Of a stretch of DNA of 64,000 nucleotides, positions 1-13,947 are shown in pieces. This stretch comes from Sphingomonas sp. HDW15A (GTDB lineage: Bacteria; Pseudomonadota; Alphaproteobacteria; Sphingomonadales; Sphingomonadaceae), in assembly GCF_011301715.1 (NCBI RefSeq), contig NZ_CP049870.1, positions 1,612,001 to 1,676,000 of the forward strand, given 5' to 3'. A program made the position numbers and the translations under genes. The stretch's first letter is position 1, and every line of letters starts with the position of its first letter. Under the pieces are notes generated by a model, which saw nothing but the letters and a program-made list of their open reading frames with translations, did no database searches and had not been told where the DNA came from.

Positions 1-1
1 C

Positions 2-3280
<3,279 letters not shown>

Positions 3281-3331
3281 CCAAGGATATCACCCAACCC
3301 CTCCTTCGAGTGGAGGGGCAGGAGTTTGAGA

Positions 3332-7624
<4,293 letters not shown>

Positions 7625-7633
7625 TCGAGCGCA

Positions 7634-7651
7634 GCTAGCCTGGAGGCTAGC
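7634..7651. other. Perfect stem-loop downstream of rpoC
   Basis: A 7-bp perfect inverted repeat (GCTAGCC / GGCTAGC) with a TGGA loop starts 10 bases after the rpoC stop. It has no T-tract, so it is probably an mRNA 3'-end stabilising or RNase-processing hairpin preceding the true terminator at 7679. The function is inferred. Confidence 0.5.
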
Positions 7652-7678
7652 GAGCATGATGTTTCCATCCAGGAATCA

Positions 7679-7709
7679 GGCCGTCGCCCCAACGGGCGGC
7701 GGCCTTTTT
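7679..7709 (+). terminator. Rho-independent terminator of rpoBC
   Basis: An 11-bp GC-rich stem (7679-7689 pairing with 7694-7704, one G-U pair) with a CAAC loop is followed directly by TTTTT (7705-7709). It lies 54 bases after the rpoC stop and about 90 bases before the next gene. Confidence 0.9.
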
Positions 7710-7795
7710 CGTAGATTGGCACTATTCCCTTCGGCGTGCTCGCCCTTACGCTTGGCGACAACTCGCATTGAGTCGCGTCATTCGCCGGAGAAACC

Positions 7796-10210
7796 ATGAA
7801 GTCGTCCATCCTGCTCGCCGCGTTCGCCTTATCTCTTTCTACCCCTCTCGCTGCCCAGGCGCCCGTACCGATCATCCAGCCCGGCGCGCCGGGTGCGCCG
7901 GCCCGCGTGCTGACGCCCGAGCAGGCCGCCAAGGTCGCCGACACGCGTTTCATCGGCGCCGACCTCGAATTCATGTCCGGCATGATTCATCACCACCAGC
8001 AGGCGCTCGACATGGCGAAGCTTGCTCCGGCGCGCTCGAGCAACAAGGACTTGCTGACGATGGCCGGGCGGATTGCCGCCTCGCAAAAGGACGAGATGAA
8101 GTTCATGCACGACTGGCTTCGCGCGCGCGGCGCAGGTCCAACGGCACCCATGCCGGCAATGGCCGGCCACGACCACGGCGGTTTGGCAATGAAGGGGATG
8201 GCCACTCCGGCGCAAATGGCTCTGCTCGCCGCCTCGAAAGGCGAGGCGTTCGATCGTCTCTTTCTCCAATTGATGACCGCTCATCACGCCGGCGCGGTGA
8301 CGATGGTCGAGGAACTGCTGGAACGTCCCGGCGCAGCCTACGACCCGGTGCTGTTCCAGTTCACAAGCGACGTGAAGAACGAGCAAACTGCCGAGATCAA
8401 GCGCATGGACGCCTTGAAGGCACGCCTATCTGCCGACCCTCGCGAGGCGCTCAAGGCCGGCTTCCGCGATGCCGGCCACGCAATTAGCAACATGACACTG
8501 GTGGCCTCATTGCCGAAGCCCCCAGGCTTCTTCGATCCGACGAACCCCGCGGGCTATCCGCCGATGAAGGTTAAGAAGGGGGTCAAGCCCACCGCCAATG
8601 CATTTCGCGACGATGGGCAGAGCAATGATGACATCGAATGGAGCGACCGCTCGCCCCTGCTGAGCTTCGCGCAGACTGACATGGCCTTTGCCGGCGACCG
8701 CCTATTCGTCGGCAACTATCACGGCTTCAACGCCTATCGCCTCGGCGCAGACGGCATGCCCGTGCAGGTCGCGTCAGTGGTCTGCGCCGGCGGTCAAGGC
8801 GACGTTTCCGTGATCGGCAACCTGCTCATCATGTCGGTTGAGCAGAACCGCGCGCGGCGCGATTGCGGCACACAAGGCATTGCCGACGATGTCAGCGCCG
8901 AACGTTTCCGCGGCATTCGGATATTCGACATTTCGGACATCGCACGTCCGCGCCAGGTCGGGCAGGTTCAAACCTGCCGCGGAAGCCATACCCATTCGAT
9001 CGTCAAGGGCCCCGAAGGCGACGGCAGGATCCTCGTCTACGTCTCGGGCACCGGCAACGTCCGCAAGGCCGAGGAACTGGCCGGCTGCACAGACCAGCCC
9101 TCGCCGTCCAACAGCTTGTTCCGCATCGACGTCGTTGAAATCCCGGTCGATGACCCTGCAACCGCACGGATCGTCGACAGCCCGGCCGTCTTTGCCGATG
9201 CAAAGACAGGTGAGCTTGCCGGTCTTTGGAAAGGCGGAGACCACGGCGACGAAACGCAGAAAACTCATATCACCGACCAGTGCCACGACATCACGGTGTT
9301 CCCGGCCAGTCGCCTTGCTGCCGGCGCCTGTTCGGGCAACGGGATCATCTTCGACATCTCGAACCCGCGCAAGCCGCGCCGCATCGATGTCGTCAGCGAT
9401 CCGGGATTCGCATACTGGCATTCCGCGACCTTCAACAATGACGGCACGAAGGTTTTGTTCACCGACGAGTGGGGCGGCGGATCGCGGCCGCGTTGCCGAA
9501 ACCAGGACCGAAAGGATTGGGGCGCCGACGCCATTTACGACATCGTCGATGGGAAGCTGATGCGCCGCGCGACCTTCAAGCTTGCCGCGGCGCAGAGCGA
9601 GCAGGAGAATTGCGTCGCCCACAATGGCTCCATCGTCCCCGTTCCGGGCCGCGATATCATGGTCCAGGCCTGGTACCAGGGCGGCCTTACCGTCATCGAC
9701 TTCACCGATAGCAGCGCGCCGTTCGAGATCGCCTATTTCGATCGCGGCCCGATCGATTCCAAGCGCGAGGTGCTGGGCGGATTCTGGTCCGCCTATTTCT
9801 ATCGCGGACGCATTTACGCGACCGAGATTGCGCGCGGTCTCGACGTCCTCGCTTTGAAGCCGAGCGCGATGCTCAGCGCAAACGAGATTGCCGCGGCAGC
9901 GCTTGCCGACCAAGGACCGGCGTTCAATCCGCAGCAGCAGAATCCGGTCGCCTGGCCTGCCGTTCCGGTGATCGTTCGCGCCTATGCCGATCAACTGAAG
10001 CGTGCGGGCGCGCTCGATGGCGCCTTCGCAGCCCGGCTCGAGCCCGCTCTGGCGGAGGCCGATTCTCGCTTTGCATCGAACGCGCGCGACCCAGCGCTGG
10101 CCACCCTGCTCCTCGACCTTGCTCGCGCCGCCCGCAGCTTTGCTGTCGATCGTCCGCGGCACGCCGCGATGGCGGACAAGCTTGTGCAGATCGCCGATCG
10201 ACTGCGCTAG
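7796..10210 (+). CDS. Secreted DUF305 / LVIVD-type beta-propeller fusion protein
   Basis: An 804-residue exported protein of unknown function. Residues 1-20 form a Sec signal peptide ending in LAAQA. Residues about 45-225 match the DUF305 pattern: a helical, ferritin-like histidine-rich module with FMSGMIHHHQQALDMA at about 58-73 and a second MTAHHAGAVTMVEEL at about 160. A His/Met-rich linker (MAGHDHGGLAMKGM) lies between them. Residues about 270-690 carry repeated blades with phrases such as FDISDIARPRQVG and IFDISNPRKPRRI, typical of LVIVD-repeat beta-propellers. DUF305 proteins are often found near copper genes, so periplasmic metal binding is a reasonable inference but not shown. No copper pump or oxidase adjoins it. 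The gene is monocistronic, between the rpoC terminator and a duplicated terminator. Start chosen at the ATG giving the signal peptide. Confidence 0.8.
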   Translation: MKSSILLAAFALSLSTPLAAQAPVPIIQPGAPGAPARVLTPEQAAKVADTRFIGADLEFMSGMIHHHQQALDMAKLAPARSSNKDLLTMAGRIAASQKDEMKFMHDWLRARGAGPTAPMPAMAGHDHGGLAMKGMATPAQMALLAASKGEAFDRLFLQLMTAHHAGAVTMVEELLERPGAAYDPVLFQFTSDVKNEQTAEIKRMDALKARLSADPREALKAGFRDAGHAISNMTLVASLPKPPGFFDPTNPAGYPPMKVKKGVKPTANAFRDDGQSNDDIEWSDRSPLLSFAQTDMAFAGDRLFVGNYHGFNAYRLGADGMPVQVASVVCAGGQGDVSVIGNLLIMSVEQNRARRDCGTQGIADDVSAERFRGIRIFDISDIARPRQVGQVQTCRGSHTHSIVKGPEGDGRILVYVSGTGNVRKAEELAGCTDQPSPSNSLFRIDVVEIPVDDPATARIVDSPAVFADAKTGELAGLWKGGDHGDETQKTHITDQCHDITVFPASRLAAGACSGNGIIFDISNPRKPRRIDVVSDPGFAYWHSATFNNDGTKVLFTDEWGGGSRPRCRNQDRKDWGADAIYDIVDGKLMRRATFKLAAAQSEQENCVAHNGSIVPVPGRDIMVQAWYQGGLTVIDFTDSSAPFEIAYFDRGPIDSKREVLGGFWSAYFYRGRIYATEIARGLDVLALKPSAMLSANEIAAAALADQGPAFNPQQQNPVAWPAVPVIVRAYADQLKRAGALDGAFAARLEPALAEADSRFASNARDPALATLLLDLARAARSFAVDRPRHAAMADKLVQIADRLR

Positions 10211-10221
10211 CCGCCGGTACG

Positions 10222-10260
10222 AAAAAAGCCCCGCGCGGATCGCTCCGGCGGGGCTTCCTT
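10222..10260 (-). terminator. Bidirectional terminator, first copy of a tandem pair
   Basis: The hairpin has arms GCCCCGC (10228-10234) and GCGGGGC (10248-10254), with an inner CGGA-TCGC-TCCG apex. On the - strand it is followed by six U residues (A6 at 10222-10227). It should therefore stop the - strand lipoprotein transcript; the weaker TTCCTT on the + side could serve the DUF305 gene. The same apex recurs in the terminator at 30686-30724. Confidence 0.8.
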
Positions 10261-10308
10261 CGTCGAAGCCCCGCGCGGATCGCTCCGGCGGGGCTTCCTT
10301 CGTCGAAG
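10226..10308. repeat. Tandem duplication of a 40-bp terminator unit
   Basis: The 40-bp unit 10226-10265 is repeated exactly at 10266-10305, and identity continues to 10308. Each unit contains the complete terminator hairpin, so the two convergent genes are separated by two identical terminators. The perfect identity implies a recent slippage or recombination duplication, or an assembly duplication. Confidence 0.9.
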
Positions 10309-10315
10309 GCTCAGC

Positions 10316-10456
10316 TCAACACTGACCGTTGTTGATCATATTCTCGGTGCAATTGGCAGCCGACTGAAGGTCCTGACCAGCGCCACGAACGGCATTACAC
10401 GCCGTCAGCACTAAGCCGCTCCCCAAAATCCCCACCAGCACCAACTTGCGAACCAT
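10316..10456 (-). CDS. Entericidin A/B-like small lipoprotein, copy 1
   Basis: A 46-residue membrane lipoprotein. The N-terminus is a basic-hydrophobic signal ending in the lipobox LTAC, with the acylated Cys at residue 20. It is followed by the entericidin pattern NAVRGAGQDLQSAANC and a C-terminal TENMINNGQC. Entericidins are tiny stress-related outer-membrane lipoproteins described in enterobacteria as an antidote/toxin pair. GAGGA lies eight bases before the ATG. The gene is shorter than usual ORF cut-offs. A closely similar paralogue lies immediately upstream on the same strand (10511-10651), so the pair is probably one transcript ending at the duplicated terminator. Which copy would act as toxin or antidote cannot be told from sequence. 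Confidence 0.85.
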   Translation of the reverse strand: MVRKLVLVGILGSGLVLTACNAVRGAGQDLQSAANCTENMINNGQC

Positions 10457-10510
10457 GATCTGCGTCCTCCCATTTACGGTGACCGACCATGGCATGCGGC
10501 GTCCTGCGCG

Positions 10511-10651
10511 TCAGCAGGTACCGTTGTTGATGGCATTCTCGGTGCAGTTGGCGACGGACTGAACGTCCTCGCCTGCGCCGCGAACGGTGTTGCAGGCCGC
10601 GAGAACGAGGCCGCCGCCGATCAACAACATGGTCGTCACTTTACGAAGCAT
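10511..10651 (-). CDS. Entericidin A/B-like small lipoprotein, copy 2
   Basis: A 46-residue paralogue of the gene just downstream, with the same architecture: signal, lipobox LAAC with Cys at residue 20, NTVRGAGEDVQSVANC, and the ending TENAINNGTC. The two differ mainly by conservative substitutions, so they arose by tandem duplication. AGGAG lies eight bases before the ATG. A candidate general-stress (EcfG-type) promoter sits about 30 bases upstream, which fits the stress induction known for entericidins. The role of the conserved Cys pair at residues 36 and 46 is unknown. Confidence 0.85.
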   Translation of the reverse strand: MLRKVTTMLLIGGGLVLAACNTVRGAGEDVQSVANCTENAINNGTC

Positions 10652-10680
10652 CACAGTTTCTCCTGTCTGGCCGCTGAACG

Positions 10681-10705
10681 AACGCCGCTTCGCACTCGAA
10701 GTTCA
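10681..10705 (-). promoter_or_regulatory. Candidate EcfG-type stress promoter of the entericidin pair
   Basis: Read on the - strand, TGAAC is followed after 16 bases by CGTT, close to the alphaproteobacterial general-stress consensus GGAAC-N16/17-cGTT (first base differs). The position would give a leader of roughly 25 nt before the ATG at 10651. Pattern match only. Confidence 0.4.
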
Positions 10706-10751
10706 TTCCGGACGTGTAATTTTCAGATGGGCCGTTGTTTTGCAACAACCA

Positions 10752-11546
10752 TTACACGGCGACGGGCGCCGGGATATGCGGATGCGGATCGTAATTCTCG
10801 AACGTGAAGTCCGTGGCGTCGTAACCGAACAGGTCCTGCCCGCGGTCGGCGATGAGCAGGCGCGGCAAGGGGCGCGGCTCACGCTGCAACTGGAGCCGTG
10901 CCTGGTCGAGATGATTGGAATAAAGGTGGATATCGCCGCCGGTCCACACGAACACGCCGGGCTCCAGCCCGCATTCCCGCGCGAGCATGTGAGTGAGCAG
11001 CGCGTAACTGGCGATGTTAAATGGAACACCCAGGAACAGGTCGGCGCTACGCTGGTAGAGCTGCAGATTCAACCGCCCGGCCGCGACCTGCGTTTGGAAC
11101 AGGCAGTGGCATGGCGCGAGCGCCATCTTGTGGATCTCGCCCGGGTTCCAGGCGGTGACGATCTGCCGGCGGCTGGAGGGATCGTTCCGGATCAACTTCA
11201 CCAGCTCGGCGATCTGATCAACCCGGCGTCCGTCCGCGGTTTCCCAATCCCGCCATTGCTTGCCATAAACCGGGCCAAGGTCGCCGTCCGGCCCGGCCCA
11301 CTCGTCCCAGATGCTTACCTTTCGCTCCTGAAGCCAGCGCACGTTCGTGTCGCCGCGCAGGAACCACAAAAGCTCGACGATGATCGAGCGCAGGTGGAGC
11401 TTCTTGGTGGTGAGAAGTGGGAAGCCAGCGGTGAGATCGAACCGCATCTGCCCGCCGAACAGGCTGAGCGTGCCAGTGCCGGTACGGTCCTGCTGGGGGA
11501 CGCCTTCGGCAAGGATCTTCGCCATGAGATCGAGATATTGTCGCAT
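10752..11546 (-). CDS. thyA: Thymidylate synthase
   Basis: Converts dUMP to dTMP with 5,10-methylene-tetrahydrofolate, releasing dihydrofolate. The product is 264 residues, exactly the length of the well-known bacterial ThyA. The catalytic cysteine is at residue 146 in LAPCHCLFQ, the folate/dUMP-binding segments RTGTGT (21-26) and NIASYALL are intact, and the N-terminal MRQYLDLM is standard. Its product dihydrofolate is recycled by folA, present at 52930-53424 in this window but not adjacent. The gene is divergent from the RadC-like gene, with a 124-bp shared promoter region (11547-11670). Confidence 0.97.
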   Translation of the reverse strand: MRQYLDLMAKILAEGVPQQDRTGTGTLSLFGGQMRFDLTAGFPLLTTKKLHLRSIIVELLWFLRGDTNVRWLQERKVSIWDEWAGPDGDLGPVYGKQWRDWETADGRRVDQIAELVKLIRNDPSSRRQIVTAWNPGEIHKMALAPCHCLFQTQVAAGRLNLQLYQRSADLFLGVPFNIASYALLTHMLARECGLEPGVFVWTGGDIHLYSNHLDQARLQLQREPRPLPRLLIADRGQDLFGYDATDFTFENYDPHPHIPAPVAV

Positions 11547-11633
11547 GGTCCGAAGCCTAGCGGGACGAAAACCGGCGGCAAGGAGAATCCCGCCGAAGCA
11601 ACGAAACGCCGCTCCGAAATGGACCTTAAAATG

Positions 11634-11661
11634 TTCGCGCCGATGCGGATGAGCCTATAAT
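11634..11661 (+). promoter_or_regulatory. Candidate promoter for a leaderless radC-like transcript
   Basis: A perfect TATAAT lies at 11656-11661, with a weak -35 (TTCGCG, 11634-11639) at 16-bp spacing. The ATG of the next gene starts at 11671, only nine bases after the -10 box, so transcription would start at or within a base or two of the start codon. No Shine-Dalgarno sequence precedes that ATG. Confidence 0.5.
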
Positions 11662-11670
11662 TGGCTTGGC

Positions 11671-12072
11671 ATGTTCCAGCAGCGTGCCGAATCATTTCTT
11701 TTGAATGGGCTTGGGCCGGCCCGGCATTTCTTCTCCGGCTTGCTCGCGGAGTGCGATCCTCGCCGCGAGCATCTGTGGGTTGCTCATCTCGACGAGCAGG
11801 ACCGGTGCATCCACCTGACGCGTTTCGACGGTGGCGACGGCGAAGCGCCGTTGCCATTTCGCGAAGTTGTCGCCGACGCCGCGGTCCACGGTTCGGTGGG
11901 GATCGTCCTCGCCCATAATCATCCGTCCGGCGATGCGACTCCAAGCGCCAGCGATTGCGCACTGACTCGCCGGCTGGCGCTTGTCGGCGAGGCAATGGAC
12001 GTCGCCCTTCTCGATCACCTCGTGCTCGCCGGTTCCGAGTGCACGTCGATGCGCTCCATGGGCCTGATCTGA
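11671..12072 (+). CDS. RadC-like JAB/MPN domain protein (short form)
   Basis: A 133-residue protein made almost entirely of the RadC JAB domain. The metal-binding motif is clear: glutamate in REVV (residue 65), then HNHPSGDATPS with His82 and His84, and Asp95. Full-length RadC (about 220 residues) has an N-terminal helix-hairpin-helix part that is missing here. This is a free-standing short form rather than a visible truncation, since the frame starts cleanly at an ATG after a good -10 box. The JAB fold is that of metal-dependent deubiquitinase-like hydrolases; the true function of RadC is not established, despite its historical link to DNA repair. Confidence 0.85.
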   Translation: MFQQRAESFLLNGLGPARHFFSGLLAECDPRREHLWVAHLDEQDRCIHLTRFDGGDGEAPLPFREVVADAAVHGSVGIVLAHNHPSGDATPSASDCALTRRLALVGEAMDVALLDHLVLAGSECTSMRSMGLI

Positions 12073-12094
12073 GAATCCGGCTGTCCTGCGAAAG

Positions 12095-12786
12095 TTAGGA
12101 CTCGATCCGGCAGGCCTTGATTTCGGAAGGCTGCGGGCGTCGCTTCCCTGCCGTGAAAAGTGCCATGTAGCTGTCGGTTCCTTCGATGGGTGCCATAGCG
12201 ACCCGGCGAAGCCCAAGAGAGGCGAATTCGCAGTCTAGTAGGGCCGGCGGCATGCCGTGACGCTTCACGGGGCGGTCGGCGTCGACGACAACGATGAGAC
12301 CCCCTTTTTCAAACCGTCGAGCAAATGCCAAAGGAAGGCGTAGGGCTCGGTCACTTCATGGTACATGTGGACCAGGAAGATCCGGTCGAAGCTAGCTTCG
12401 GGCAGTTTCGGGTCATCGGGCAGTCCGAGCCGAACCGCGACATTGTCCAGACCTTCGCGCTGGACCCGCAAGGCAAGCCTGTCGCGCGTTTCGGCGCTGA
12501 TGTCTTGAGCCAGAACCCTGCCGCGCGGGCCCACCACTGGCGACAATCGAACGGTGTAATAGCCCTCCCCGGCCCCGATGTCGGCAACCGACATCCCGGG
12601 CCTGATCCGAGCAAAGGCGATAACGGCCTCTGCCTCGCCGACACGGTCGCGGGCGTCCTCGGTCGAAAAGGCATCCGAGACGATGGGCGCGACCGGCCGA
12701 TGGGCTTCTGGGAATGTCCGCTTCTCCTCGGCCCGGCATGACGCGACAAGGAGCAGGACGAGTGCGGCGAGCGCCCTACTCGACAT
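12095..12786 (-). CDS. Lipoprotein-type SAM-dependent methyltransferase (apparent frameshift)
   Basis: A class I methyltransferase of about 230 residues once one frameshift is repaired. The N-terminus (LVASC, Cys at 17) looks like a lipoprotein signal, unusual for a SAM enzyme. The SAM-binding motif VADIGAGEGYYT follows at about 68-79, with acidic residue D95 in AQDIS. The first frame (from 12786) ends early at 12265, and the continuation (GLIVVVDADRP onward, ending CRIES at 12095) is in another frame. Adding one base to the five-C run at 12300-12304 joins them and gives GLKKGGLIVVVDAD, the normal motif of this fold. The start overlaps prfB by 11 bases, so it is translationally coupled to it. 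It is not PrmC: there is no NPPY motif. Confidence 0.75.
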
Positions 12787-13903
12787 CCTCGACCTCGACC
12801 TTTTCCCCTGTCACGCGCTGCGACAGAGCCGCGGCCATGAAGCGGTCGAGGTCACCATCGAGCACATCACTCGGCGCGGTCGAGGTCACCCCGGTGCGCA
12901 GGTCTTTTACAAGCTGGTACGGCTGCAGGACGTAGGAGCGGATCTGGTGCCCCCAGCCGATGTCGGTCTTCGCCGCATTGGCTGCATTGGCTTCCGCCTC
13001 GCGCTTCTGGAGTTCGTTTTCGTAAAGCCGCGCCTTCAGTTGCTTCATTGCCGAGGCGCGGTTCTTGTGCTGGGACCGCTCGTTCTGGCAGGCGACGACA
13101 ATGCCTGTCGGCAAGTGGGTAATCCGCACTGCGCTATCGGTGGTGTTGACGTGCTGGCCGCCGGCCCCGGAAGCCCGGTAGGTATCGATCCTTAGGTCGC
13201 CTTCGTTGACCTCGATTTCGATATCGTCGTCGACTTCCGGATAGACCCAGACGCTGGCGAAGCTTGTGTGGCGTCGCGCGGAGCTATCGTACGGCGAGAT
13301 CCGCACGAGCCTGTGGACCCCGCCTTCGACCTTCAGATTGCCGTAGGCATTCTCGCCCTTGATGAGGATGGTCGCCGACTTGATTCCGGCCTGCTCGCCG
13401 GAATGGTGGTCGACCATTTCGACCTTCATCCCATGACGCTCGCCCCACCGAGTGTACATCCGCAGCAGCATCGACGCCCAGTCGTTCGACTCGGTGCCGC
13501 CGGCGCCGCTGTTAATCTCGACATAGCTGTTGTTGGCATCAGCTTCGCCTGCCAGCAGCGCCGCGACCTTGTCGCGCTCGGCCCGCTCGGCGAGGTCTGC
13601 CAAAGCCTTGACGCCGTCATCGACCAGGGCTCCGTCACCTTCCGCCTCCGCCATCTCGATAAGCTCGACGGTGTCCTTGAGCTCGGTCTCGATCTTCGAA
13701 GTCGCGCCGATCGCCTCTTCGAGCCTGCGCCGCTCGCGCATCACATCCTGCGCCGCCTTGGTGTCGTCCCAAAGCGTCGGTTCCTCGACCTTGGCGTTCA
13801 GCTCGGCAAGCCGCTTGTGCGCCACGTCCCAGTCTAGGAAACGGCGAAGCAACTGAACGGCCGCCTTGATCTGGTCGATATGGGCTTGCGCTTCGGCGCG
13901 CAT
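12776..13903 (-). CDS. prfB: Peptide chain release factor 2
   Basis: Releases the finished polypeptide at UGA and UAA stop codons. The product is 375 residues from the ATG at 13903; a TTG two codons upstream is less likely. The peptidyl-tRNA hydrolysis motif GAGGQHVN and the codon-recognition loop in ISPYDSSARR (RF2-type SPF/SPY) are present. E. coli prfB needs a programmed +1 frameshift early in the gene; here the corresponding region reads straight through as RRFLDWD without a stop, so that autoregulation is absent. It lies between mrcA (44 bases upstream) and the methyltransferase, which overlaps its 3' end. Confidence 0.97.
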   Translation of the reverse strand: MRAEAQAHIDQIKAAVQLLRRFLDWDVAHKRLAELNAKVEEPTLWDDTKAAQDVMRERRRLEEAIGATSKIETELKDTVELIEMAEAEGDGALVDDGVKALADLAERAERDKVAALLAGEADANNSYVEINSGAGGTESNDWASMLLRMYTRWGERHGMKVEMVDHHSGEQAGIKSATILIKGENAYGNLKVEGGVHRLVRISPYDSSARRHTSFASVWVYPEVDDDIEIEVNEGDLRIDTYRASGAGGQHVNTTDSAVRITHLPTGIVVACQNERSQHKNRASAMKQLKARLYENELQKREAEANAANAAKTDIGWGHQIRSYVLQPYQLVKDLRTGVTSTAPSDVLDGDLDRFMAAALSQRVTGEKVEVEDVE

Positions 13904-13947
13904 GGTCAAAAACTTTCGAAACGGGTTCGGAGGGATTGGGGGATCCC

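Noticed and set aside
12293-12312. Programmed -1 frameshift (A AAG GGG-type slippery site) joining the methyltransferase halves
   Set aside because: The motif could in principle slip, but eight similar breaks elsewhere in the window lack such a site and all are explained by missing bases in G/C runs, so an error is simpler.
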